From: Coturnix japonica
Taxonomy: Eukaryota; Chordata; Aves; Galliformes; Phasianidae
NCBI RefSeq assembly: GCF_001577835.2
Contig: NC_029519.1
Span: 26,014,045 to 26,078,044, forward strand
DNA: 64,000 nucleotides
Reading direction: 5' to 3'
Every line of letters begins with the position of its first letter. Position 1 is the first letter of the stretch. Made by a program: the position numbers and the translations under genes. The notes under the pieces are model-generated. The model had not been told where the DNA came from and searched no databases. It saw nothing but the letters and a program-made list of their open reading frames with translations. Below, piece by piece: positions 47,901 to 60,005 of the stretch.

Positions 47901-50900
47901 GTTTTTGGAAATGAAACAAGTCTTTGCTTCTGTGGTGTCTATGAAGGGAAACTAACACTTAAAGTTAAATGTAATCATTTTCATACCTGCTTGATTAAAC
48001 TATTGGAGTACAACTCGTGATCGCCACTAACAGAAAGCAGTGTTCAGGCTGTATGTGTCCTGTGCCATGGTCAGTGGTCTCCAATGTGCTCTGAATTATG
48101 AGTTAGAATGCTTCAGAGCAATGTATAACATGGTAACATGTTTGTGCAGCTCTGGAATTTGCTGATGCCTCATGAAAATCTGAAGGCCAGAATCACGAAG
48201 CAGTGGTGTGACATTGGCTTCCAAGGCGATGACCCCAAAACAGACTTCAGAGGAATGGGCCTGCTGGGATTAGTGAATCTGCTGTAAGTAAAACAAACCA
48301 CTGAAGTTCTGCTGTAATGAGTTTGCAGTATCTATGAGTTCGCACAAGTTGATTCTGTTTTCAATAACGACTGAATGAAAGCAATTAGAAATGGTGCTTA
48401 TATACAGACAAAACCAGTATTTGAAAATAAGCCAGCAGTTCTAGCAGCTGTACTTCTTCAGACATCTCGTTGGCTGCAGATGAGGGGAGGGGAGAAACAA
48501 AGTTGCTGTAGACACCTTGGTTATGGCACCATTTGATTGGTTATGCCTTGAAAGTAATTTGCTGAAAGCTTTTTAAGTTTCTGAATCAATTACTGCAATG
48601 AAGAACACGTTTAATACCTTTGCTAAGTTAGTTGGGCTTAGCATCGGTTGTGTTGCTTTTTTAAACTGTATCAGCTCAGACTGAATATAAGTTAATTTTG
48701 TGACATCTCCTTGGTTTTTGTTTTGTGATGTTTTTAGTACAAAGCAGTGTTCAGCTCCAGGTTAAAAGCCACACACACTGATGTTGAACACGATCTTTTT
48801 AAGTACGAACTTAACAATAATGGAAGGTTTTGTTTCACACCGGCAGGTATTTTAGTAAGCATTACACCAATGAAGCTCGTCAGATCCTTTCTCATTCAAA
48901 TCACCCAAAACTGGGGTAAGTCATAAGACTTTTTCATGCTATTTTTTGTGGAAGAGCATGTGAAGACTGTCAGGTAGTTTTTCTGAAAATGAAGAGGAAA
49001 ATATTTGCGTTTTTTTTTCCATTTTAAGTAGAAGCCAAAGTAGAAAGGCTTGAGAAACTCACCACAAATCATCTTCATAACCAGAACTGTGTGCAGGTTT
49101 TTTTTTAGAACTGAAATGCTGCAAAATAGTGGCTCTGGTTAACACTCGGAATATCAGCTGTATTTTTTATAGCCTTAGGTTAGATGTAGATATGAATACC
49201 TATTTTTCACCTTCTTATTTATCCCATGTAGGGATGGTATAGATTCTCTCTAATCTTTTTTGCTGGACACTTGTTCTGTAATAAGTAAATACAAGTAGGT
49301 GTTTTGCTGCTGTTCAAGGGCTTTACTTCATTCTTGAATGCCATGTATTAAAATGTGTATATTTGAAAACAACTCAGGTACAGAAAAAAGATGGTAAGTC
49401 TGTCTGATGTTATTCAGTCCATCTGTCCCCCCAGTTAACACAATCACCTGCTAAAAATGGGAAACTTTCCTGACTTTGATTGTCAGGAATACTACTGTAT
49501 GTCATTAGATCACTGAGCAGATTCCTGAGCCATTTACAGTAATGAGGTACACAAACACTTGTTTTAACAGTCCTTTAAAAACTTATGGTATGAAGCTTCC
49601 TAACCATGCAACAGGAAAGCAGATTTTTAATGTGGAGAATAAGTTGGGCTGGCCGTGCTATAGATACTGTACCAGCTTTTTTCATGCATGATTTTTAATA
49701 CTTCAGGAGATGTAATAATTTCAAATGAGTCACCTGAATTATTAATTGGTCTTCCCATCTCCTCATTGCCTCACGGGGGCATTTTTGAAACTATTGTAGA
49801 GGAAATTACGTGTTTTTCAGTAGCTGACTTTTATGTGGATAGATGAAACAGGGAACTGAAAAAGGGCCTGTTGGTCAGAGTTAGTTTGTGAACAAGTATT
49901 ATAGGAAAAACTGACTCTTACAGTTCTTGCAGTGCCATCTGTTTCTGGGGGAAACTCTTAAGTCCTTCAACACATGAGGTTAAAAAAAAAACAATGAACT
50001 GTGATTGCCATTGCAGATACTCTTATGCAATAGTTGGAATCAATCTGACTGAAATGGCATACAGTTTACTTAAGAATGGTGCTTTAAAGTCTCATCTGTA
50101 CAACGTGGTCCCTGGATTGCCACAAATGGAACACTTCCATCAGTTTTACTGTAAGTATCTGTGGCTTTTTCAATACAGATTATTGGAAGTAGACCTGTAA
50201 CAAAGACAATCTTAGGTTTGGTTGATTTATTTCTCAAGGGTGCTTCCACTTTTTTTCCTCATTGGCTGCAGCAAGATCAGGTATTGGAACCGCAACCAAC
50301 AGTGAGTTGCCATGCTACAGAAATACGTGCCTGTAAGGGTGGCTAATATAAAGATGTTAACAAAGATGATGGTGGATAGTCAAAGGTTATTAGTAAAGGA
50401 AAACTCACCAATGTCGATGCCTTGACCGGAAAGCTGAAGCAGTCTCTGCTGGGGAGCAATCTCCAAGAGATGTTGCCTTAGTGTTGGTCAGCCCTTAAAT
50501 GAGGTCTTAGAGGAGGTGGAGTCGAGGTCCACCCCTCTGGGAGCACAGCTAAATTACTCTCACCTGTGCTCCCACAGCTGACCCAACACTTGCCTCAGCT
50601 GATTAATCAGAGGTTCAAACTGTGATTTCCCATACACGTGCCTAAGGAATAAATTTCGGTGGCTTTCTATATCTGCAGTCTGAAAGTTCAGTATTTGCAG
50701 ATTTTTCTGTATTTTTTACTCATTTCTTTCAGTGCCCTGGAGGTTGCAGTTAACAGGGACAAAGCACTCACTATTTTAAGGGGTTGTTGTAGGTCTAAGC
50801 TCAAGGCAGAAGTTTGCAGAGCTCGTTTGCGTAGATGTGTGTTTATTTTCTTCACAGGTTATCTGGTTTATGAGTTTGATAAGTTTTGGTTTGAAGAAGA

Positions 50901-51015
50901 ACCAGAAAGCATTATGCACTTCAACCAGTACAGAGAAAAATTCCATGACAAGATTAAGGGCCTTCTTCTGGATTACGATGTGATATTAACCTTGCAGAAT
51001 GCAAAGGAACCGTAA
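44733..51015 (+). CDS. ELMOD2: ELMO domain-containing protein 2 (Arf/Arl GAP), 8 coding exons
   Basis: ELMOD2 stimulates GTP hydrolysis by Arl2 and Arf-family GTPases. Exons 44733-44877, 45081-45109, 46304-46398, 47154-47283, 48150-48283, 48847-48915, 50017-50150 and 50858-51015 join to 894 bp, 297 aa plus stop (human 293). All introns are GT-AG. The N-terminus is hydrophobic and aromatic (FRFWLKWLWRLLSGKCELQR). The ELMO domain carries the GAP signature WCDIGFQGDDPKTDFRGMG with the catalytic arginine at residue 167, followed by SYAIVGINLTEMAYSLL, HFHQFYCYLVYEFDKFWFEE and a family-typical end. It is divergent from MGAT4D and tail-to-tail with TBC1D9. Everything needed for activity appears intact. 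A longer N-terminus is possible (see findings). Confidence 0.96.
45081..45109 (+). CDS. ELMOD2: ELMOD2 coding exon 2 (29 bp)
   Basis: A micro-exon encoding (E)HSLGSSKNK between a TATTGCAG acceptor and a GTAATT donor. It aligns with the human ENSLTYSKNK. Confidence 0.9.
46304..46398 (+). CDS. ELMOD2: ELMOD2 coding exon 3
   Basis: Encodes VLRNALNADETEIEKCVRDV and MKEKKIEEKDI, a charged helical segment. Acceptor TTCTTAG, donor GTACGT. Confidence 0.93.
47154..47283 (+). CDS. ELMOD2: ELMOD2 coding exon 4
   Basis: Encodes SLLQITGYKKLYLDVENLRK and VTYDSDNKEHEEQLIQ, the start of the ELMO domain. Donor GTAAAA. Confidence 0.94.
48150..48283 (+). CDS. ELMOD2: ELMOD2 coding exon 5: GAP signature
   Basis: Carries KQWCDIGFQGDDPKTDFRGM with the catalytic Arg167, then GLLGLVNL. 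It matches the ELMO-family consensus W-x3-IGFQ-x2-DP-x-TDFRG. Confidence 0.96.
48847..48915 (+). CDS. ELMOD2: ELMOD2 coding exon 6
   Basis: Encodes YFSKHYTNEARQILSHSNHP followed by KL. Acceptor CCGGCAG, donor GGG|GTAAG-type. Confidence 0.93.
50017..50150 (+). CDS. ELMOD2: ELMOD2 coding exon 7
   Basis: Encodes YSYAIVGINLTEMAYSLLKN, then GALKSHLYNVVPGLPQMEHF and HQFY. Acceptor ATTGCAG, donor ACT|GTAAGT. Confidence 0.95.
50345..50690 (+). repeat. Solo LTR-like fossil in ELMOD2 intron 7
   Basis: About 345 bp with an AATAAA at 50648-50653 shortly before its apparent right end, and a compact U3-R-U5-like layout. It resembles from memory a bird endogenous-retrovirus LTR. Boundaries are approximate, no internal coding part was seen, and the family was not assigned. 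Treat as an old solo element. Confidence 0.4.
50858..51015 (+). CDS. ELMOD2: ELMOD2 terminal coding exon 8
   Basis: Encodes YLVYEFDKFWFEEEPESIMH, then FNQYREKFHDKIKGLLLDYD, ending NAKEP and TAA at 51013-51015. The last residues differ from the human VALTLKV ending and are a few longer. Confidence 0.95.
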
Positions 51016-51844
51016 CTCTTCTGCAGCACGTCAGGTTCTGCATCAAAGAGATTATGCATTTGGTTGCAAGTTTTGCAGGTTTCACTATGAACTGTATAAC
51101 AGTAGAACTCTTTTGCATAAAAAAAGAAAAAAGCAAGCTACATTGGGTTAAGAAAGCTCGGACAATCAACCTCTGTTTACAGCTCTTATATGCTATTCTC
51201 CAAAGGACATTTTTGTGTGTGCGTTTATTTTGTAGTTTGGTTTGGTTTTGTTGTTAACCTGGATGTCTGAAGATCCTCCGGATCATTTGCTCTCAGTTTC
51301 TTTTATACTTCTTGGTGCAAGAACTTGAAGCAGATATTTATTCTGCGTGGTGTTTCTCATTAATAGGTTTATTCGATCATTGGATTTAGAGGTTTTTTTA
51401 GGTGAAGTTTCTAGTTTGGGGCTCTTTGTGTTCTCATTCTGTACCTGTAGTCTATTGATCATCCACTTGTCAGTGTTCTGTTTCTGCCATGAAGGGAATG
51501 CGTTCAGTAATTTGCAGTCTTGGAGAAGGGGCTTAATTGAGCAGCATACTGATGTACATGCTGCAAATTCCTTCTGGCTACGGGAAGTTTTCTCTTTGTG
51601 GATTCGTACCAGCAAATGTCTGTGCTTGGAAGTAGCTTCATTTGCAAACCAACAGAAAAAGAATCATAAATCTCTAGTGTGAGGATCAAGTCCTCTTTCT
51701 GAAAACATTCCTGCTGTGACAACTTCTCCATTCTTTCTGATCTAAGACGTTTGACTTTTTATTGCCAGGCCTTTCTTTTAGCAGATGATGGGGAATTGTG
51801 TTTGGGACGTACAAGGGAGTTAGAGAGTTCAGTCATTAATGGAA

Positions 51845-51850
51845 AATAAA
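51845..51850 (+). terminator. ELMOD2: Candidate poly(A) signal AATAAA for ELMOD2
   Basis: First AATAAA after the ELMOD2 stop, implying a 3-prime UTR of about 0.85 kb. Further AATAAA motifs occur near 52790 and 54940, so longer UTRs are possible. Confidence 0.4.
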
Positions 51851-51869
51851 ACAAACCCCACAGATGCAT

Positions 51870-54800
51870 CTTCTGTATCTATCCAGTGAAAATTAACTCC
51901 AGCTCTAATGAAAACATTTTCCATGCAAGGATGCAGCTGCAACACATTGCTTAACCTTGGCATCCTCAGACAATCTAATCAATAGGAGTTCATGTGTGTG
52001 TTTTGACAAATAGTTGCTTAAAAGCAGCTTTGAACAGATTTGGTGAAACCATCACTTCTTTTCCTAAAACCTATTACTAAACAAGTGCCTTCTGCTTTAT
52101 TCAGTCAGTATTTTATCTTTATTCTGTAACCGGATCGTAGCCTTAGAATCTTGAGTTAATTGGGAAAAACTCTGTTGGCAAGTACCTAACTAGCACACTG
52201 GCACAAAAGTTTTGTGCTAACACAAGCTTTCATGGTTATTTTTTTAGTTTTTTAAATCATCTCAGGTAAATGAGTTAACAACTATGACTCATAATGATGA
52301 CGCTCCTGAATAACACAGATTTGGAGCAGGAGAGGAAAGAGACAAACCCCTTCATGTAATGAGTAATTCTACACTACAGAAACACTACATTTATTATTAT
52401 ACTACATAATCTAACGTCTCCTTGGAGAGATTAAAAACCCATGTGGGCGAGGTCCTCAGCAGCCTGCTCTGGGTGACCCTGCTTAAAGCAAGTGGCATTT
52501 GGACCATGGGGTCTCCAGAGGTGCCTCCCCACTTCAGTAATTATGTGATTCTCTATGGTATAAATAGGGACTTCTTGCACTGCTCTCCATCCCTTAAACG
52601 TTTGTGATCTTTGTATTAGTGGGAAAGCTCCTGGTCCTAGATATGTACACACACAGGACGTAATGCAGTTCTGTCTTCTTTTTATGGTACTTTAGTTATT
52701 GATAATGGTTGAACAGTTCTTGAGTTTACCATGCATAGGGTGGAGAGAGGTACAGCTCACCTACATTAGACTGATACTATTCTACTAAAAAATAAAACTA
52801 AATATTGTTCATAGTTACGAGTATGTATGGCTATACCATGACTTGTAAGCAGAACAGCAGTTCTTTTGCTGCTCCCAGGTACTTGGAGTCTTGTAATTGC
52901 TGCCAGTGAGATTCTGTGGTGCCATTTCTCTCTGATCTCTGTGCAAATTGGACATTCCCAATGTCTGACAGAAGAAAGGAGCAGAAAGTGCACTTCCTTC
53001 AGTTAGAAAGTGAGTTGTCTACTATGCACTAGACCCAGCTTCTTTCATCTTAGTTGTCTTTAACGATTTTTGCTATTGCTCATAGATCTCATTTGCAAGT
53101 AAATGGGTGGCATCTTTTGCATTTCAGAAGTGGCCACAAGATTCCTGCTGCTGCTGCCAGACAAGGAGATCCCATCTTTTAATTTCATCTCCCACTTGTT
53201 AGACAGTGGCAGAGCTGTTACCGTCTCAGAAATGCCTCTCATCTATGGTAGAGTCTGCAACCTTTTATATCTTTTGTGGCAGTGGTAGCACACAGAGCCT
53301 ACATGCTGATCTCTACAGCCTTGAACCTTGTATTCAAGCTCCTTGATCACTAGGAAACTGCTGTGTAACTACTGCCAAGGCATTTCAAGCCCTACCGTCA
53401 TGGTTTAGTTTTCCTTTTGCTTAATGGAGACATCTTAGTCTAGAACGTACGTTGAGCTCTGTGAAATTAGTTTTTAATTACAGAATGTCAACCCATCACC
53501 AGATGTGCTATATCTGTACCATATACATGGGAATGCATTAGTTTGTACGTAGTATTTGTTTGAGTATTTGCTAGGCTTCACTACAGTTTCCCAGTAACTG
53601 GTTAGAACCCGCATGTATTTTGGTGTGATCAGGTACTCCAGTTCTTCTGAGAGTCACTGTGTGTAGAATAGTAGCAGCTCTCCCTGTTCTGCACTGGCGG
53701 TGGGCTAAGTGTATTGTGGTAGTGGTTAGAACATGGGGCAGGGGGAGGTATAACTGCAGTTAGGGGAGGGAAGAAGAGTGTTTAGAATGGTGTTTTACTA
53801 GTAAGTCAGTGTATTTTATACCAACTCTGCTACAGAATGACAATCCTAAGGCTATGGAAAATTCAAAATTGCCTTTATGCAAGTTGATATGATCAATTTG
53901 CTTTAACATCAGAACTTGTTGCTCAGAGCTTATTCTAAGAATCCTACAAGTTAAAACTTGGTAAATTCTCTTGCTGTTATTTATTAACTATCACGTGTTA
54001 TCTTATTGGAACTCGTAAGTATTGTTAGTTTGCTAACATGCTGCATCTTCAAAGCATTCACTACAGCACGGCTGATACCTAACAGTCAGTTTAGGAAAAA
54101 AATAAGACTGAACACAGCGTGGCTCTCTAATTTGTTTTGTCCTTGTAGCAACTGTTTAGCAAACTTCCTCCCTTCCCCTTGTACAAGCACGTGCTTCAAA
54201 CGCGGTACCGCACCATGAACAAAGTAATCTGGAGATGTGTAAAGATTGCTATAAATCAAGGTAGAAGCTCGTCTTTCATTCACTGAATACACGGCTTCAC
54301 ACATAACCAATATGATTGGAAAACATGATTTGAAGACAGTGCTACCTAAGAAACAAAAATGTTTTCAAACTGATGCTTCTGCCATCTGATAGTGCAGACA
54401 GTAGGATGTCCTGTCCTAAGAGGGCAGTATGAGAAGGGGCCAATGTAAGCACCAAGTAGTTCTGGATTTTTACTCATTGGGGTCAAACAAACAAATACCA
54501 AACCCCAAGCATTCGTTCCCTAGATTTTTCCATCCTAGTTTAAATAAACATTTAAGACCAAGAACGTTAGTTAGCCTTGTCTTAGGAATTACTGTGATGG
54601 AAAAGGTTTGTGGGAATTCAATAGTCACGATTATTGAAAATACAACTAGTGGGTTTTTTCGGTCATACCTGTTTGTTTTGTGTTGCTGTAGTGCTGTGGT
54701 GATCTATCTCGGGACTAATGTTTCCTGTGCCAGTCTGTATATTGTCTTTCACTTGGGAAGGGGGTGGTGGAGGTGGGGGGGGAAACACACCTGAGAGTGC

Positions 54801-57800
54801 TGCCGGGGGGCAGCTGCTCCTTATCACACTGTGCTTAGATAACTGCATACGGATAGAAATTTATGTTTACCACAGTATAAAAGCAATAATGTAAACTGTG
54901 ATGTCTGTGTAATGGAAACTTATGTTTACAATGGTAGGAAATAAAGAACGAGTTATTAAAAATACTTGTCAATATTGGGGTGTTCCAGCCTGCTGTCATT
55001 GTTAGGAGACCAACAGTTTGTAGTTCATCACTCACTTATGTCTTTCCTAGCAGCTGTACAGCACAGTTGATAGAAGCAGTAGAGGCTGCAGAACATGGAT
55101 ACGTATGACAGCTGAAATGGCAAGAAACTGCTACAGCTTGAACAGCTGCCTCACCTACATTTTCTGGCTTTAAAATCAGCATCCCAGATCCAAATCTAGA
55201 AATAAACACCAAGATAAAGGAAGGAATTAGAGAGATTAAGATCCGACTGTGAGATCTACACAAAAAAGGTGATTATTTTTGACTCTCAAGATTGATCTTG
55301 TGCTACAGAGCAATGCTTACATGCAAGTCTGCTTGAAATCTTGCATCTGTTGTAACAGGAAATTGTAAAATGGGAAAGTCAGTTTGGCACATCTGATCAA
55401 TTTTGGCCTATTGTGACACTTCCTCTCTCCCTCTCCACAAAGAAACATTTTATCTTAACTAAATACATGACTACAGTGGCGGACCAAACATTTGGTTGTA
55501 GAATAAGAGTAGCACAGGTAGGCTGCTATGCACCACCATCTGCTGCTGCCAGGTGGTTATTAGTGCTCCCTAACCATCACCAGCTATCTCCAGTATTGTT
55601 TGATCATTGATTGCTAAAACAAAGTAAACAAGAACGTAAATATGTTTATATATAAATAAACTATATCAGGGATGTTGTTTTAATGGCTAGGAAAAGCCGC
55701 CTTGTTGCTAAGAGAGATCAAAGCTCCATGAACAAACTGACAGCTGGAAGAACTCTGGGAAACTTCTCTGGAGAAACCCTAATTTATCTTGGTTGGTTTC
55801 CCTGCTCCCCAATATCTTTTATCACATAGTAATCTTCATGTAGGCTTCATTAAATAATTCACTTAGTTTTTCACTCGGCCTTTGCTTTTATTTCTGAATT
55901 TTGGAGACCAAATGCCCCTTTTAATGTACAAAAGTACTACTGTATAAGAATTTTAACCACTTCATCTCTCAGTCTTTTTTTCCCCTTTTTATTCAGAAGT
56001 ATAGAACAGGCTCTGCACTCTTCCACTCTTGAGATGAACAAAACACTGACACAAGCTCGATAGGAGGAGAACCGATGAGCTTGTATTACACCAATGTAGC
56101 TACAGGTGCCTTTTTTGATCTGTCAGTGCTTCATTTAGACATACTATAGGCTTACTGTGCTTATGCCCTACCTTTAACTTGCTGCTTTAAGTATCTCAAT
56201 GGAATTTAAACCCTTCAGTAACAGTTTGTTGTTTGTTTCTGTACCACACCCACTTGTCAAGGGACCCAATTAACCCAGGCTCAAAAAGTTGCTGAAAGTT
56301 ACTAATCATGGAGAATCTGTGATAGGAAGGACACAAGCTTAGTGAGTACCCAGCATTAGGGCACAGCTTACCCAACACAAGTACCATCTCTTTGCTTGAC
56401 CAAGACTATTTCCTTTCTCTCCCACAGCCCCCTTACACAGCATGCCACACACACACCCTGCTGGCTACTGCTATCTTCATCAGTGACACAGCATCTGGCA
56501 GCTAACATCCACTGTAACAGAAGTGCCAGCACCATTAATATCCAACCCCTGAAGGTGCTTTTCTCTTTAGAACTGTTAAAACATCTAGTTTTCAGTAGAT
56601 TTAACACATGAGGAGTCCATCTGCTTGCCAGAAACACAGATCAAGTGAACCTGTATGAGCCCCAACAACCACTGCCCTTACCTCTAACACCCAGAATTCT
56701 TGAGGCATAAGAAGTTGTTATCAATAGGTACCATCTAACTTTCATACACTGTGAGCATCTGAGTAAGTTGAAGGACAGACTGGAAGAAAACCTGGTGGAA
56801 AAATGTTTCTTTGTATCTTCCCCTCCTCCTTTAAACAGAACTGCCTGAAGCAAAGTCCCACTCCTTCACAGCTCCACTGTCTGTCACTTGGCTGGCAGCA
56901 TCCCCAACTCCACCAGGCTCCTTCCAAACCAGACAAGCAGCACATCAACATCCAGAAACAAATTTAAGTTCACAAGTGGAAGAAGGTCTTCTTCCTTTTT
57001 GTTCTTTTGGCTGTGAGACCAACAGACCTGACTCAACCCTACTGCTCACACACTCGAGAGTCTCTTATCTCAAAAAGTTATCAGTCAAGAGACTTGCTTA
57101 CACAACATATCCAGATATAGAAAGACTTTGAATATGCACTCACGTTTTCTTGAAGGTCTTCACGTGACTGCATGCTGGTCAGCTGAACTTTAGTAACTTT
57201 CACCAACTTGCACCCAGGTCACAGCAGCTCTTGCCATCAAACAAGCACCTACCAGGCAGCCATGGGATGTGGCCCCATCAGGTGAGCAGCCTTCCCAAAA
57301 TGCCTGGAGAACCCAGCTTCCTGGAACAAAGCAACTCTTACAGACGACTCGGTTCACACTCAAAAGCATCGCTGAGATGGTTGTGTTATTCAGAAAGGTA
57401 AGGAAGGCTACGCAGTAAGACAAACAGAAGTCACCCTGTAAATGGATACGGGGATAGGAGCGATCCTTGTGGATGCCTCCTCTTATCATAGGGAAGCCAT
57501 TTTGCTGCTATGCTGCCAGTCCTGGTGGGTAGAGCACAACTGGCAAGCTCTTGTACTTCATGTACAATGAAATGTACTTCATCTGTAGTCCATACAGCTC
57601 TTGGGGTGTGCGGCAGATTGCTGTTATGCATCAATACAGTTTGACACAACAGACACTCATCAAAGTATTCTGGGGTTCTACATACTGAAAAAGGCTGAAT
57701 ACGTTTAAGGAAGTGCTGAAGACTTCTGTGGCAATGTACTGGCTGCCAGGCATTTATGATCAAGTGCCCTGTTCAGGCCTTAGCATGTGAAGTTAAAACA

Positions 57801-58500
57801 TGAAGCCATGTTCTTCAAATGGTGATTACTGCTTCACATGAACATCATGATTTGATATGCACATAAACCAACTTGCATGTTTTTGTATACAGAACTACTG
57901 CTTTTTTGTACTGTTATACAGACTCTATAGAGATAAGACAGAACTCCAAATACTCTCAAAATTAATGCTAAAATGGCTTAGATAAGCATTTTGTGAGCAA
58001 AGTTATTAAAGCACTCAGAAATCAAGATGCTTTATATACACACAAATGGCAAGACAATAACTTTCAAAATAAATAATTATTTAGAGTGTAGACATATATA
58101 TTATCTGTTCTATTACTGCCATGGTTGTGAGGCTGACGGCTTGTCCTGTGAAAAGCATTTTAATACTGACAGATGTAGAAGGATGCCTACCAAACTGTGG
58201 CTAAACACAGATGCTCTACAAAATACCTGGGGGTTGTGAAGAAGTATTAACAACCGCTGTCACCCAATGTGAGCCTAACATGGAAAGCATCCCATGAAAT
58301 TGCACGGTGTGAGAGTCCTAATGTGGACTGCTTGCTTGTTGCGGATTGAATCAAACACATGCAAGTGTTTAAGGAACAGAAGTGGCCAAGGCTTTTCTCC
58401 TAAAACCCGGTGTTGTGGAATTAAATTCATTTATCTCTGTAATAAAATCCAATCGCCTACTTCCCCTCCAGCATGACTTAATATTAGAAATCAGATCTGT
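51870..58500. other. Intergenic interval between ELMOD2 and TBC1D9; UCP1 position, gene absent
   Basis: Tail-to-tail interval. One CR1 fragment (52418-52560), a G-rich stretch at about 54757-54808 and no open frame resembling a mitochondrial carrier (no PxDxxK repeats seen). An unrecognised open minus-strand frame of 110 codons lies at 57431-57763. Confidence 0.6.
52418..52560 (+). repeat. Old CR1 LINE fragment
   Basis: Diverged CR1 piece (TTGGAGAGATTAAAAACCCA, TGTGATTCTCTATGG) in the ELMOD2-TBC1D9 interval. Confidence 0.65.
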
Positions 58501-58509
58501 GCAGTGTAT

Positions 58510-58515
58510 TTTATT
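58510..58515 (-). terminator. TBC1D9: Candidate poly(A) signal for TBC1D9
   Basis: AATAAA on the minus strand about 1.5 kb past the stop. A second candidate is at 59083-59088. The choice is a guess from motif and spacing. Confidence 0.35.
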
Positions 58516-60005
58516 TGTTTACATTTCCTATTTGTGGTTAAAAACCACTTTATCTGACAGTTTAAAGTCATTCTTTCAAAATAAAAAGAAAACACAACTT
58601 CTGCTATAAATTTGCAAGTTACATGGCTGCAATATACAGGAGTATAAAAAAATCAACAGTATTCTACAGAAGATATTCTCCAAACAGCAAATAAAGATTA
58701 GGCAAAGCATGATCCTGAACTGAACAAGAATCAACTAAATACATTTAAAAAAATCCTGAATATCTGTATAAAAGAAGTAAGGATTGAAAGTGCAGGTGCT
58801 CCAGTTTGCATTTTAACATATTCAGGAAGCTGATACAGGATACTATTCATTTTATATAAAGTGACAGTGTTCTCAGTAAGACTTAAACATTCAGTTACAT
58901 TATCTTGCAGCTTTTTCATTACCTCTACTTTACACTGTTGTAAATGAAGACTTATGCAATACAGGTTTTTAACTTCTTAATCTAACAAGGATATAGTAAG
59001 TTGGTGGTAAAGGTTAGTTTTTAAAAGCTAAGCTAAATATGCTGTAGATCCAACTATATACGTTGTGTTCTGGTTTTTAAAATTTATTTCTAAAAACATC
59101 TCTCAATTTCTAAGGGACTCCACCAACCTGTTTTGGTACCTGCATACACCATCTCTGGAGCTTAATGGCAGCAAGGCTTCCAAGTCCACTTGCTAGAAGC
59201 AAAGCTCCAGGCAGGGTGACGATGGAGATTCTCCCTTGGTGGCCAAGGGCTGTCCCTCTGCTGGGTTTGGTCAAAATGGAGATGGCTGAACTGAGGCAAA
59301 GGCAAATGGACTCTGTGTTGTGTTAGAGCAGAAATCATCATACTTAACTGCATTTGCATGATGCGCCAGCTCAATTTGGGATGCCCTTTCTACTTTTGAG
59401 TATACCATTCTTGAGCAAAGGAAGTTAGGCCCCAGGCAGGCATCACTGAAGTGATCTTGTATGTATTTAGAAATGAAAATGAAGCCTACATTTAAAAACA
59501 TGATCCTCTCTGGGAATAAAAAAAGAATTACATGCAATAAAGTTATCCTGCAGGGATAGTGCCTGGAACATAGCTTTACCCTGAAGGCCTATTCAGGTTG
59601 ACAGCGTCCCTTTAAGTTTTAGTTACTCCCTCTTTTTTTTTTTTCCTTCAATATTTCCCCTCAAGAATCAGATCTCTGCATATGTGTCTTTTAAAAACGC
59701 ACATAAATATTGGCGTTAAGTTTACATTTAGAAGAACTAATCTTTACCATTTAAAACTGACAGCAAGGTTAATAATACACACACTTCACTGACAACTGAT
59801 ATTTTTTTTTCCTGTATTTTGAATAAAATTTGCATTCGTGTAACATTTCCCACAGAAAGAGTGATTATACTTCAAGACAGTTAAGTATGCACCCCAACAT
59901 TTTCATTTCACATTAGTGAAAACAATAATGCTTTGAAAATACCAAGGCCTGTGCCAGGTACTCATAAATACATAATAGAAAAAATAAAAAATAACACACT
60001 GCCTT

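Noticed and set aside
50659-50857. Plus-strand frame running into ELMOD2 exon 8 without splicing
   Set aside because: It is intron read-through; the TTCACAG acceptor at 50857 and the joined HFHQFYCYLVYEF sequence show the true exon start.
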